A stretch of 64,000 bases of DNA from Anagrus nilaparvatae (taxonomy: Eukaryota; Arthropoda; Insecta; Hymenoptera; Mymaridae), in the NCBI GenBank assembly GCA_022575985.1, contig JAKSXM010000288.1, forward strand, positions 3,437,501 through 3,501,500, written 5' to 3'. The notes beneath the pieces were generated by a model. It was not told where the DNA came from, did no database searches, and saw nothing but the letters and a program-made list of their open reading frames with translations. Shown here piece by piece: positions 1-13,089 of this stretch. The position numbers were made by a program, and so were the translations under genes. Every line of letters starts with the position of its first letter. Position 1 is the first letter of the stretch.

Positions 1-1157
1 AAATTCCTTTAAACTATCGGTACAAAGATGTTTTCGAAACGGGGCTCTAAGACAATTCGAGAATGATATGGGCCAATAATTTTGAAAATATTCGCTTTTG
101 GGCAATGTGCCCATGAGAACTTTTACTCAGAATGACTCAAGAAATAACATATCAAAATTTCAGTCAATTTGACCGGGATCCGATTTCCATAAGATTTGTG
201 CGGGGTCCTTTACTTCCAAAACTCGTTTTTTTAGTGAGAATTACTCAAAAATATATGTCATTGTTCTCTAAAACACATAAAGCCTAGAAAAATTCATATA
301 TTAAATAAGGTCGTATGTAACGATTTTGGTTTTTAATGGTTTTAAGCTGTTTTTACCTTATAATTATCAAAAAACGTAATAAATTAATGTAAAAGGTTCG
401 TTATGGTGATTTTTATGCAATACTGAATAACTATTGAAAAACCTTGTTTGGACTTTAAAAAAGGAATTTTTTATTTTTAGTTTTTGTAAGCTATTTTTTC
501 AAAGAAAATGAAAACAAGCCATACATGTAATTCAAAACATTTCAATGTAATATTTTGTAAAATAATAAAATTATTATTGAAAAATAAATAAAGGAAGAGG
601 TACTCAGATTGAGAATGAAATATTGACAAGGGTGAAAATCAAAGTTTTTTGAATTTACCCTTATAATTTGTCTAGCAAGGTCGTTTTTAAACTCAATTGA
701 AAATTTATTTATTAATCCTCTTATCAATGAATGCTGCCAGGTGTATCTGTGCGTATCTTTACGTACCGCACTTCATAAAATAAGGTAAATCCTTTCTTTA
801 TAATAGTAATATTGTATTTTAGCAATAAAGTACAAAATTAAATTAATAATTATTATTATTATTTTTTATTATTGCTTAAATATAGTCTTAAAATATAAAA
901 CTAATTATTGTTGTATATCTATAAAAAATATGTTTGTAAATTATTTGTATTTTATTTTTCATATATTTATTTAAAAGAAATTAAGTAATTTTTTTTACTA
1001 TTATTTATTATAATCATTTTATTTTTTATTTATATTTATTATAAAATCAATACTTATGAGTATAATATAAATGAAATTTTATAAATTACATGTAAACTAT
1101 ATTATTAAAACATATTGTAACGTATTGTGCATAAAATTTATAAACTTTTTATATAAA
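1..1157. other. AT-rich noncoding left flank
   Basis: No open frame here resembles a protein; the longest (542-727, minus) is low-complexity. From about 780 the sequence becomes almost pure A/T up to the receptor gene, and presumably includes its 5' untranslated region and promoter. I see no clear TATA box plus initiator pair. Confidence 0.5.
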
Positions 1158-3806
1158 ATGAAGTTATTAAAGTTATATTTTATATCAATATTGTTAAATA
1201 TAGTTTCAACCAATAATATTATTAATAATGATAATAAAAATATTTTAAATAATTTGACAATTGTTAATTTAAATAAAGGTTTAATTTGTTTGTCAAAATT
1301 TTTAAGTTACAATTTAATTAAAAATGATAAAACAACATTATTTATACCAAATACATTGACATCAAGTATTGAAAAAAATATAATAATTAAAAATTTAATG
1401 AATTTTAATTTACTATTTTATTATGTAACTGGTAATATTAATAAAAATAATAATTATTCGACAAGTTCATATGCAATAATAATAATTGAAAATTCAAATG
1501 ATTTAAGAAATTATAAATCAATTGAATTACTTTATCTTTGTACATCAAATTGTAAATTATATATTATCATATTAACAAAATTATATATTGATAAACAAAG
1601 TTTATTAGAAGATGTTATATATTTAATTGATGTATTATGGAAAAATAATAAAATTCATAATGTTTTAATAACTGGATTGATAAATGATGAATTTTGGTTA
1701 TTTAAATCCATGAAATTTAAATCAAATGAATTATGTTATCCTGATAAACCTGAAATAATAGGATCATCTTGCTATTTAAATAATAATAGTTACATTAATA
1801 ATTTTTATTTAACAAATAATTTAAAATATAATAATTGTATAATGAAAGTTGGATTAATAATGCGTCGACCATATGCAATGTTAAATAATGATAATAATTT
1901 TAGTGGTTCTGTACCGTTAATACTGAATGAAATCTCAAATTATTTTAATTTTCAAGTAGAATATAACGTAATAAAATTGAACAATGAAAAAGATGTTGCT
2001 GAAATTGTAGCCACTCATTTAAAAAGAGATTTCATGATAATTAGTTGTGCTTTTAATCAGGGTCCTTCTAAGCATGTGGATTATTTGGTACCATATGATG
2101 TAAGTTATTTGAGAATATAATTATATATATTTCACTATATAGATCCAGGTTGATACGCCGGACCAATATTTCATTTTTTTCTTAGTGTTTTTATTAAATT
2201 GAAACTTTTACCTGATATTTTGGAAAATATCAATGTTGACCAAAAGTTTCTGTAACTCAAAAATTTTTTATTTGAAATCTTTGACTTTAAGGGTCTGTTT
2301 AAAACCAAAACACTTTTTATCCACTTCTTATATTACACAACAATGAAACCACTAAAAATGAAACCGGAAATGGCCAAGAATAAAAAAAAAATATATTTTT
2401 TGGGTAGTCTGGGTAAAAAAGTAATTTTTTCATATAATAAAATCTGCATAAAAACTGCATCCTTTTTGAGATAGTTAATTTTTTAAAGCCCTTAAAATCA
2501 AAAAATTAAAAAAACGTATTTTAGAGCTATAGAAATTTTTGGTTGACATTAATATTTCTTAAAAATTCATTAAGAAAAAAATTTTGTCCTGGCATGTATT
2601 TTAAAATAAAAATGCAACCAATTTAAAATTTACTTGCATTTTTATTACTTGGTGAAATAAATTGCCAATTGCGGAGTTTTTAAATAGGCTATAACTTTGG
2701 AATCTTATTTTTTTTATTAATGGTAACATATTTCACCTGGTAATAGAAAATCCAAGCAACCTATATTATGTTAATTAAATTATGAAAATTTTTATTTTTT
2801 TATTACTTAGATGAATTCAGTTGTTTGGTTTTTACCAAAATCTTCACAAATATCCTTAAAAGGTTTATTGTCACCATTGGACAATGAAGTATGGTATATT
2901 TTAATATCATTATTAGTTATCAGTTCGATTTCAATTTTTATTTTTAAAATAAAAGTAAATGGAACACTTGGATTATTTGGTTTATTACTTGGATTTACAC
3001 AACAAAATCAACCATCAAGAGTTTCACATAGAATATTTTACCTTATTTGGGCATTAGTTGGTTACCTTACAACACAATATTATACAGCATCATTATCAAG
3101 TAAATTAATATCAAATTCAGATTATAAATTAAAAAATATTGAAGAATTAATAAATTCAAATTTAAAATTAACAATATCAAAATTGAAGACATTTGTTTAT
3201 AATACAAGTATTCCAAATATTAAATATACTGATATTGATTTACATATTAAAAATAATATTATTTATTATAATGATGATATTAATAATAAAAATTTTAATT
3301 ATTTAATTAATGGTTTAATTAAAAATATTGCTATTGCTGAAACAAAAAACTTTTCATTTGTTAACTATAAATCATTTAAAAATATTTATTTATTACCAGA
3401 TAGTGTTAGATTTCATTTTTTAACAATGGCTGTTATTAAGGGATTACCAAATTTAAAATTAATAAATAAATTTATAAGAACACAAAAAGATAATGGTTTA
3501 ATAAATAAATGGTTAAAAAAATTTGTTCATCAACAATTTATAAATAATGATTATGATAATAATATTATTATTGGCTTAACAGAATTAACACCAATATTTA
3601 TTATTTATTTTATTGGTTGTGCTATTTCAATTATTTTATTATTAATAGAATATTTTTATTTTTATTTAAAATATAAAAAAAAAAAATTAATTGAATTTAA
3701 TGAAAGAATAATTAAAAAAAAATATAATTATAAGTTTCGGTTTATTGATAAAAAGAAAAAAAGAAAATTATTTAAAATTCATAAAGTTAAAAAATATATT
3801 TTATAA
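1158..3806 (+). CDS. Divergent ionotropic receptor (IR family), two coding exons
   Basis: Chemosensory ligand-gated cation channel of the insect ionotropic receptor family, related to ionotropic glutamate receptors and expected in sensory-neuron membranes. Exons are 1158-2099 and 2811-3806. The donor GTAAGT at 2100 and acceptor TTACTTAG ending at 2810 join in phase 0, giving about 645 residues. I chose the Met at 1158 because it opens a hydrophobic signal peptide (MKLLKLYFISILLNIVS); the in-frame Met at 1071 would add 29 residues in front of it. Exon 1 holds the divergent extracellular part and the first ligand-binding half (about residues 235-314). Exon 2 starts next to TM1 (about 341-362), then the pore loop (about 366-376), TM2 with the iGluR-like signature YTASLSSKL (about 388-409), the second ligand-binding half, and TM3 (about 573-595) followed by a Lys-rich cytoplasmic tail. 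The classical glutamate-contact residues are not obvious, as in tuning IRs. A possible poly-A signal AATAAA is at 4060. Subfamily not assigned. Confidence 0.88.
2158..2592. repeat. Imperfect inverted repeat inside the receptor intron
   Basis: The segment starting CCGGACCAATATTTC at 2158 reappears inverted near 2560-2592 (AAAATTTTGTCCTGG). Inner segments also pair: GTTGACCAAAAG near 2233 with the inverted form near 2540. It is an old, diverged palindrome of the foldback/MITE type and makes up most of the 711-bp intron. No coding potential. Confidence 0.55.
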
Positions 3807-4973
3807 ATTATCTATATTCTTTTGTATTTAATAATTTTAATAATGTTTATATCAAACTGTTAGATTTATGCGAGGATATATGTGCATGAAAATTTAAACA
3901 TTTTAAACGATTCAAGCAAAATTCTAATACGTGGAAACTGACAATGCAGTAATATGTTTCCAGGATTTATAATAATGTTTTTAATTTGTTATACTTTTAC
4001 TGCAAAATATTGCTTTTTCTTGTATTTACTAAATTTTTACTAAAATTTCTTGTTTTATAAATAAAAATTATGTTAAATATTCTTATGCAAATATTTATTA
4101 ATAATTAAAACTTTTTATGTATATTGAAGCAAATTTTTTTTCCAATATCATGATAGATGCTTATCATAGGTGATTAAAGCCAATGAAGACACGCTTAATT
4201 TTTAAAATAAATTTCTTTACGTTTAAATTTTAAACATATTTTTAATCGAACCATAAATTGAATTCTAGCGCCTGAGAAAGCTTTTGAATTCTGACAAAAA
4301 TGGTCGCATATTTTGAAGAAAGAAATACGTATTTGAAGATATTTTTTGTCCATAGGTGTAAGATCCTCAGTCTTCAATCATGCAACATTTTTTTGGGCCA
4401 TATGTTGGATTCAAGAGGCTTGAAGAATATAAAGAACTGAAATTTTACTTACCCCCAAATGGTGCACTCCAATCTACTCCTGAATTATACTAGAGTAAAG
4501 TGAAGGGGTTCGAGAGGGAAAGGAACCCCAAAATAAAGAACTGCAATTTCGCTTACCCCAAATGGTGCATTTAAACCAACGTCTGGAATGATGAAAAAGG
4601 CATCTAATTGCAGCCAGTAATCCTAATCCCAAAAAACTTTTTAAACTAATTGCCAGGATAAATACTGTATATATATTGAAGATATTGAAGAAGATTAAAA
4701 ATTAACGGGACAAAATTTGGAGTTCGAGAGGATCTCATAGATGCGTTTGAAGAAGAAAATTTAATAGGATATTAATCATATTTTTGCTAAACAACTTCCT
4801 TGAAGAGTTGTATGCAAAAAACTAATTTTATTATTCCACAATCTATACATGTGCTACATATAAAACATTATTTAATTAATTTATATTGCAGAAATTGGTA
4901 CAAAATCTGTAAAAAAGAAAAATTATTATATACCTGTTTATAGTCTTACTGATCCGACTGAAAATTGTTAAAA
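3807..4973. other. Gene-free spacer
   Basis: Contains the presumed 3' untranslated region of the receptor (AATAAA at 4060-4065). A short imperfect direct repeat follows: AAAGAACTGAAATTTTACTT near 4430 and AAAGAACTGCAATTTCGCTT near 4537. No convincing coding sequence; the 60-codon frame at 4195-4377 (minus) looks accidental. Confidence 0.45.
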
Positions 4974-5398
4974 TGGAAGAACAATTTAAGAAACAGCCTA
5001 ACATGTCAATGGTAGTACAAGATGGCGTGAAGCTGTTCAAGAATAACATGAACAAGTTATCAAGCAGTTAAGAGAAGCCCTTGCCACAGAGGTGGAATTT
5101 AAGCAATACATAAGTGCTGAAAATTCCAAAAGTGCCACATTTGATACAAAACGAGGCCGAGAAGGATCGGACGAGGAACAAGGAGAAATCCAGACTACTC
5201 TTAAAAAGAGTGCTGGTAAAAAAAGCCAAAACAGGGAATTAATAGTCTCTTCTGCTGCAGCTGCAGCTAAAAGGTTAGCAGCTGCCAGGTTAGTTAAGCC
5301 GCCTACGGCTAACGTAACTGTCAGCTCTCAGATAGAGACGGTAAACCTGGTTATAAACAATGGAGACGATGATATGGAAGCTCCTAAGTGCCATCTAG

Positions 5399-5462
5399 CG
5401 CAAGTCTGCAAACTTGCAACTTTGCAAGAAGACAAGAATGCAAGATTGCAAGCCTGCATTCC
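5399..5462. repeat. Subterminal array of an 8-bp motif (left end of foldback element)
   Basis: Eight consecutive 8-bp units of the form TGCAAGNN. TGCA begins at 5407, 5415, 5423, 5439, 5447 and 5455, with degenerate units at 5399 and 5431. The inverted array is at 7684-7747. Arrays like this near transposon ends usually bind a transposase; that role is inferred here. Confidence 0.8.
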
Positions 5463-7683
5463 TGTTTTTTTTTTTTTTAATCAATTTTTCGCTAAAATTG
5501 TGATTTTTTTAGATAAATAAACAAATAATACTTTCAGAACAGTTACAGGACTCATCTTTTTATGTTAACAATAAATAAGCAGGTAAAAATATAAAGATTA
5601 AAATATTTTCAGGTTATATCTAATATTATTATTGTTTATTAATTTATATTTTTATAATTGTTTTAGACAAAACATGTAATTTTTTTTTCCATTTTCATTA
5701 TAAATAAATAAGAAAAAGTATTACTGTACCTATTTTTTAATTCATTTTTTGCTATTTTCCATTCATGTATACCAACTATGGATTAATCCAATTATTATAC
5801 ACACATTATTTTTAACTGGTGTTTAATTAATTTACAATTGCAGATAAGTGCAAGTATATTTATATTATTAAATCTATGCAAGGAATTTATAAAGCGAATA
5901 GTGTTTTGGTTTTGAAGATGTTCTAAATGCTCGAGTTCATAGTGTCATCTAGTACCTGATGGAACTTAGTGGCTAACGACTCCTTCATATAATATTCTGC
6001 TACAAGTGATGCTTTAGACCCATCATTGGATAGTTAATTTTCAACAATCTATGGTCTACAACTTCTGACATCAAGATTCTGTAGCTGTCCGTGGGGTTGT
6101 TGTAGAAAAATGAATCCTCGCTAAGATAATTTTATTTAAAAACAGAATTTATTAAAAATGTATTTATACTTTAAATTCATACTAAATTAATATTTTATTT
6201 GCAGGTAAATGCAATTGCTGAGTGAATGGAGTAGCAAAATCCATCAGTCTAGCAAAAGGTGTATGAACAACGCTTTGGTAATTTGCTGTCCAAAAACATA
6301 TATAATCTACCTAAATATAATATTTTACCTTGTGAATGCTGTGAAAAAGTATAAAAAATAATTAATTTATTTAAAATCCTTTATCAATCTCTGGATATAT
6401 CATTGTACCTATAGGAAATACTCTTTTTATAGGAATACAGCATTATTGGGAGAAAGTTTATTCATTAAATATAAATAGAAATAGTAAAGTATACTGTGGT
6501 TAAATATCTGAAAATACTTTGAATTTTTAAGAATGAAAAATGTAATCATGATGTCCATAGCTTACTAGTTTCTAAATAATTCTAAGATTAAATGCCCATA
6601 AAAAAAACTGAAAGAATCCGAGCAAACATATTTTTAGAAATAAGTAATCGAAAGGGCTCAAAAGTCTATTGACAAGGAAATAATGAATTATTTAACGGTG
6701 CAAGGAGTTATTGGAGTAATTTTAAGGTTTATTAACAATAGAAAATTTTTGAACATAATTGTTTATTTATAATATATTTTTAATTATTTTTTATACTTTT
6801 TCACAGCATTCACAAGGTAAAATATTATATTTAGGTAGATTATATGTTTTTGGACAGCAAATTACCAAAGCGTTGTTCATACACCTTTTGCTAGACTGAT
6901 GGATTTTGCTACTCCATTCACTCAGCAATTGCATTTACCTGCAAATAAAATATTAATTTAGTATGAATTTAAAGTATAAATACATTTTTAATAAATTCTG
7001 TTTTTAAATAAAATTATCTTAGCGAGGATTCATTTTTCTACAACAACCCCACGGACAGCTACAGAATCTTGATGTCAGAAGGTTGTAGACCATAGATTGT
7101 TGAAAATTTACTATCCAATGATGGGTCTAAAGCATCACTTGTAGCAGAATATTATATGAAGGAGTCGTTAGCCACTAAGTTCCATCAGGTACTAGATGAC
7201 ACTATGACCTCGAGCATTTAGAACATCTTCAAAACCAAAACACTATTCACTTTATAAATTCCTTGCATAGATTTAATAATATAAATATACTTGCACTTAT
7301 CTGCAATTGTAAATTAATTAAACACCAGTTAAAAATAATGTGTGTATAATAATTGGATTAATCCATAGTTGGTATACATGAATGGAAAATAGCAAAAAAT
7401 GAATTAAAAAATAGGTACAGTAATACTTTTTCTTATTTATTTATAATGAAAATGGAAAAAAAAATTACATGTTTTGTCTAAAACAATTATAAAAATATAA
7501 ATTAATAAATAATAATAATATTAGATATAACCAGAAAATATTTTAATCTTTATATTTTTACCTGCTTATTTATTGTTAACATAAAAAGATGAGTCCTGTA
7601 ACTGTTCTGAAAGTATTATTTGTTTATTTATCTAAGAAAACCACAATTTTAGCGAAAAATTTATTAAAAAAAAAAAAAAAACA

Positions 7684-7747
7684 GGAATGCAGGCTTGCAA
7701 TCTTGCATTCTTGTCTGCTTGCAAAGTTGCAAGTTTGCAGACTTGCG
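7684..7747. repeat. Subterminal array of the 8-bp motif (right end)
   Basis: Mirror image of the array at 5399-5462, with units in the opposite orientation (NNCTTGCA) and the same 8-bp spacing. It lies 25 bp inside the right terminus. Confidence 0.8.
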
Positions 7748-9315
7748 CTAGATGGCACTTAGGAGCTTCCATACGATGAAAGAGATCCAGAATTTCATAC
7801 TCCCTCTAGAAATACCGAAGACAATGAAGGCTTCCAACAGTTCATTGGCCGTAGGAATAGAAGGAAAAAAAGGAAAAAGGAGGAGAAAAAGCAAAAGGAT
7901 GAGGAAAAGGGGAAGAAGAAAAAATCCAATTAAAAAAAGATTTCCAGAGCAAGAGATAAGGCAGTAACGATAAAGCTGCCGGAGGACAGGGCTTATGCCG
8001 ATGTCCTGAAGCAAATAAAGGAGAAAGTCAGTGAACAGGCTAAGGAAGCCAAGATCAGTTCATTAAGAAAGACCCAAGCGGGTAATGTACTGATCGAGAT
8101 GAAGGGAAAAGAAGCAGAGCAAGCAGCCCTTTTTGAAGCAGTGAAGAAAACGATGAGAGAAAATGTTACGGTGACATGCTTGACACCATGGCGAACTCTC
8201 CAGATAAGGGACATCGACTGTGTTACCACGGTAGAAGAAATAGAGGCAGCTTTGAAAGTCGCGTTGAGGGATCCTGTCTCTATCAAGTTAGACTATCCCG
8301 ACCTAATCTTCGGGAACAAAGGTCAGCTGCAGTCGAAATAGGCAAGAAGGCCGCATTTAAACTGGTTAAGAAAGGTAGTATTAAGCTATGCCTTGGTAAC
8401 TGCAGAGTGAGGTTACAGGCAACCCCGCTCAGGTGTTTCAAATGCCTGGGATATGGTCACATATCCTCTACATGCGAAGGACCAGACCGAAGCAAATTAT
8501 GCTTTAAGTGTGGGATGGAAAACCACAAAGCGGATGATTGCAGAGGTAAGCTACGATGTTTTCTCTGCCATTCCGCCAAATTGAAATGCAAGGAACTAAA
8601 CCACTTTCCAGGCTCCAGAAGGTGCTCAAAGTTCAGAAAAGCGACATCGTTATGATCAAGGTTGTCCAAAGAAACATGCATAGAAGCTGGACTGCAAATC
8701 AGCTCTTGTACCAAATGCAGAGAGAGGTTGTGGCTCATAAGCGAGCAGTACCCTTTCAAGCACTTGAATCCAAGCACCTGGTTTTACGACGAGCTATGAA
8801 CAGCAGCTATCTGGATTTCGAATCCTGGAGGAATTCCAATCGAAGAATCAAGAAGGGGTAGAGGTTTCGTTTGGATTAGGAGTCGGAGCATTGCCTATGT
8901 AAGCTGCTATCTAACGCTGAATGGGCCTGTCTAGATTTATTATGGGAAACTTAATGACTTGGAGGACTTTGCCAGAGAGGCTGGTGACAATCTGGTCATT
9001 GCAGGTGACTTTAACATTAGTTGACTGGGGCATGCCCTACACTGACTCAAAAGGGAGGGCGCCCTTGAAATGGCATCGAGGCTGGGCCTCGCTGTGTTGA
9101 ATGTAGGTGATACCACCACCTTTAGAAGGGATGGTTACACCGAAACAATACCTGACGTGTCTTTTGCAACTGAAGGACTGAGCACGAGGGTAACAATTTG
9201 GAACGTAATGGACATCTACAATGCGAGTGACCACGAGTACATATCGTTTGAAATTCAGCCACCCCCGATGTTAAAAACGCCTTCAATTCAGCAAGTTGGA
9301 CGGAGTTTTTGAAGG

Positions 9316-12300
9316 GACTTAACGGATTGCATGCTTGTAATCAGTGATATCAGTGGCATATTAATGTATTAAGCTCATTATTTAAGGAACCTTAGTGCCA
9401 GCTAGTTGGTAGGGTATTTTATTAATTGTTGAAAGGGAGAAAATAGGGATACTTTACTTCAAAAATCTTTTATTTGACTTCAATTTTCGATTAAGCTACT
9501 AAAAAAACCTACTAAGAGCTGCCGTCAAACTAAAAACGCACTATGGTTCCTCATAAACAATAACAATATATTCTTAATGGTCTATTTTACCAATAGTAAA
9601 AACGAACATTCTAGATATTAGTACTTTCATAGAAAAAAATTAATTACTACGTCCAAAAAGAAAAAATATTGCTATTATTTTTATTTTTTTATGTAAAAAA
9701 TTTTGAAAAAAAAATTGCGAATTACGAATTTTGGGATCCTGCATATTAATAAGGTATATAACACTCTTAAATTATTAAAAAGATTCCCTTGAAGTGATTA
9801 TTTTGTAACTTTTACTAACTATGGTAAGTTTTGACATATTTTTGTTTTTGGAGTGGCTGAAAACAAATTTTGGGATCCTAGTCGTGAAAAATTCCTTAAA
9901 CACCCGTAAATAGTGAAAATACGAGCGCTCCACGGTTTTGGTAATCAGCGAACAAAAAACTTAAATTAAACCTTTTCTACGCCTGTTTTCAAAAAACAAC
10001 CACAAAATCGTGATTTGAATTTACCGAATTTCAGAATTGACAAAAAAGAAAGTTATAAAAATAGTTATATTTTACCGAATCCACCTATTTTTATAATTAA
10101 TATTTGAATGAACATAATGCCTAACCTTATTATATAATGTAATTATTAAAAATTGGTTGCTTAAATAAATGTTTCAGTTAAAACGACAGTTGAACTAAAA
10201 ATATACCTGCACTGAGTAAAAATATAAAAATTTATTATATTACACGTCAAAAAATAAATAAAAAAACGGAAATAAATCACATGCAAAAACATTTAATCCT
10301 GGTTGCGTGCCTACACTTGTATAATATAATTTTGTAAAAAAAAAAAAAAATTATCTAAAATGATAAAACACGATAAAAGATCTGTAAAATATACAGAAAA
10401 AAAAAATAGATAAGAGAAAATGATAAAAAGTTAAAATTTTCTGAACTGCGAACCTACAAACTCGTCTCTAAAATTCAAAAAATTAAAAAAAAAATTGCAT
10501 TTTTAAAAATTTCTTTATTACAATTTCTAACAGTAATAATAGCAAGTAGGTTAATAAAATAATAATAATTATTATTATATCTTATTAAATTACACCGCGA
10601 TATTTCCAGTCAACATAAATAAAGATAAAATTTATAAATTTACCTTATACGAGTGTGTATAACTAAAAAAATCTATCAATATAAATTACCTGCGTATGGA
10701 AGTGTATTGCGTATTTTTTATACCTTTTATAATAATGTAATTGAAGTGCTTCAAAATTCAATAGCATTAGGTTTTATAATATGGGTATAGTTTTCTTTTA
10801 TGTTCATTAGAAAGATTTTTATTAATGAGAAAAGTCTTTTATTTTATTTATCAACGTTTTTTATTTAATTAGCAAGATTTTCATTTTCATTCAGGTAAAT
10901 AATTTTTAATATTTTTTTTATTTTTATATTTTTTAAATTATCAGTGTTATATATTTTTTTATAATTACTTTAATAATCACCAAGCGGATAGCAATTGTTA
11001 ATACAGGTTTTGCAAATAGTAAATAGTATTAATTTTTTTTTTTAGTTTTTTAAAGGTAAAAATTATATTTTTTAGTAATAATAAAATTCGTTTGCAATAA
11101 AATAACTTATTTTTAATTTTGGAAAACTACTGTCACTTCATTTTCACTTGGAAAGTATAATGTAACATTAAACTCAGTATTTATATTGAAAAATTTCTGA
11201 TATTATCTAAGTTATACGTTAAAAATTTTTTATTTTTATTTTTAGGAATTGGAAAATACAGTTGAATAAAATTAAGTATCCAATTGGCTGTATCATAAAA
11301 AAGTTGGTATATCATATATTTTTTTAAACAAATAATTATAGAATAAGAAAGCACTTATTAAAATTTGGGTAGCCTAGCTAATTTGCTTATAAGTAATTAC
11401 TTTCATTTTTTTTTTTTAAGTGTGAGAATTTTTTTAACAAAAATGTAAAAATTAATTAATGCCTGTGAGTACTGATTTATTTATGTTTAAATCACTCTGC
11501 TTACATTTTGTTTTTTGTTAAAAATTATTTAATTTTTTTTTTTTTTTTTATTTCTAATTTAAAAATTGCTAACTTATGCAGACAAAATGTGGGTTTGGGG
11601 TTGATATAATACACGGTAAGGAGGATTGTTTCAAAAATAGTTTTTTTTTTTGGTCACCGATCAACAATCTTAGAGTCCCAAAAGTTTTCTGAGGGTCTAA
11701 TATCCTTAATTTTTTTCATAAAATTTATAAAAAGTAGCCATGGGCCATATTGACATATTTATTGATTGATTAATCAAATAAAAGTTTTATTAATACATAA
11801 ATGTACAAAAGATTGAAGTAAAAAAATATAATCTAAATACACTAACCTATAACCAACGTATAACAGTTTTAACTTATACCAAACTATTTTAAGCCCATAG
11901 AGCTGAATTAATATAAGTCTTCACATTAAAATTTGTCTAATTGTATATATAAGTCTATAAATAAAATTTATTTTATGTCTATTTTACCCCCCCTTGTATT
12001 TAGAACATTTTTAAGTACCCCTTCCTATGAAAATGCTTTTTTATGTCACGCAAACAAACCAAAAAAGGAGTGTTTTTCGAGGTGTTTTTGCCAATTTAAG
12101 TGTGATTTACTCTCAGAAAACCTTTAGGAACCAAAAATCGGTGATCAACAACTAAAGAAAATAATGTATTGAAGTGGCTGGCAAACCCTCAAATTTTTGA
12201 TAGTATCGATAAAATATTATATAAATTGAAAAAAAAACCTGGTTTCGAGAATCGGGAGAATCCCTGCAGTAAAAAAATATATTTTTTGTGTCTTGATGCC

Positions 12301-13089
12301 ATAGAGTGTGACAAAACAAAAAAAAGTTTTTTTTAAAGTTTTATTTAAAATGCATTAATTAAAAAAAAATCACTCACAACAATTTTTTTTTTTTTAGTAC
12401 AAGACCCTTGGCTATAAAAGAAGAATGCCACAGCAGATATACATGAAAATAGTTTACATGTCATCTATGCCAACCTTTATCTTTCCAGCCATGGATCGTA
12501 ATAGACCAATTTTTTCTTGTTTTTAACCAACTCCTGTATTATTTAAAAAGGTTAGCATTTTTAAAATTAATTGATCAAAAACCAAATTCGCTATCATGAA
12601 ACTTCATTTCTCTATATTAGTTTTTTGATCGAAAATTGGTGGGAAGAAATATTTTATTACTATTGTCATTTCAGTCGGATAAAATTTTTAATTATTCTAT
12701 TAAGTTCCCTATTAACGCAGCTGCGCCTGCAGGGTATGACTTTTTGAGGCCAAATTATGAAACCGGCTAGATTGATACCAAGACCCAAATTTGGGACGTC
12801 AATGAAAATTTTCGTTAATTTTAGTCTTAATGAAGTTACTGATAAATCGGCCCATATGTACATTGTCAGGGCAGTAGCACTGGTTTTTCTCAGTGATTCC
12901 TTTCCAGACACCTATATCGTTTTTCATTAAATAAAATTAAGCGGATATTAAAAAAGTACGCGCAAATGGTTAAAAAATGACAAATATTATAATGTCCTGC
13001 GCATATTAACACATTTTTAGGCTAGAAGTTTTTAAAGTTTTGCCAAGTTTATTTTTATTCATTAAAATAATAAAAAATTATATAAATTT
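9316..13089. other. Long AT-rich stretch without a gene
   Basis: Homopolymer-rich intergenic DNA with poly-T and poly-A runs (for example near 10339, 11408 and 11530) and no frame resembling a known protein. A minus-strand frame at 12666-12911 has more normal composition than its surroundings and could be a relic, but I do not recognise it. Confidence 0.5.

Larger units (their letters stand above)
5373..7772. mobile_element. Foldback-type element inserted in the LINE, about 990-bp inverted arms
   Basis: Left arm (5373 to about 6363) and right arm (about 6782-7772) are near-identical inverted copies around a 418-bp centre. The ends read TATGGAAGCTCC and GGAGCTTCCAT. The flanks show a direct repeat ACGATGA (5366-5372 and 7773-7779), a 6-7 bp target duplication; removing the element and one copy restores the interrupted Gag reading frame, which fixes the boundaries. 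No transposase frame is visible, so it is non-autonomous. The arms carry an 8-bp periodic array just inside each end. It is younger than the LINE it splits. Confidence 0.85.
4974..9315 (+). pseudogene. Degenerate R1-like non-LTR retrotransposon (gag and endonuclease remnants)
   Basis: Remnant of an R1-clade LINE. ORF1 starts at the ATG at 4974 and shifts frame near 5068. It continues as a charged, Ala/Lys-rich Gag N-terminus (5092 to about 5372), is interrupted by a foldback element, and resumes at 7780. A stop near 7936 and a frameshift between about 8280 and 8350 follow. Three CCHC zinc knuckles at about 8430-8620 (CFKCLGYGHISSTC, CFKCGMENHKADDC, CFLC...) are typical of R1/TRAS-type Gag. 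ORF2 survives as apurinic-like endonuclease pieces: an AGDFN motif near 9004, and a frame at 9070-9312 with ETIPDVSFAT and the catalytic-type SDHEYISFE. No reverse transcriptase follows; the copy ends near 9315. Multiple stops and shifts mean it is dead. Confidence 0.85.

Noticed and set aside
1071..1157. Upstream Met at 1071 as start of the receptor
   Set aside because: It would place 29 residues before a clear signal peptide; the Met at 1158 fits secretion of the N-terminus better.
6364..6781. Centre of the 5.4-7.8 kb foldback as a transposase gene
   Set aside because: The 418-bp centre is AT-rich with stops in all frames and has no recognisable catalytic motif.
12666..12911. 81-codon minus-strand frame of normal composition
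   Set aside because: No recognisable domain, splice sites or neighbours; possibly a relic, but not supportable as a gene.
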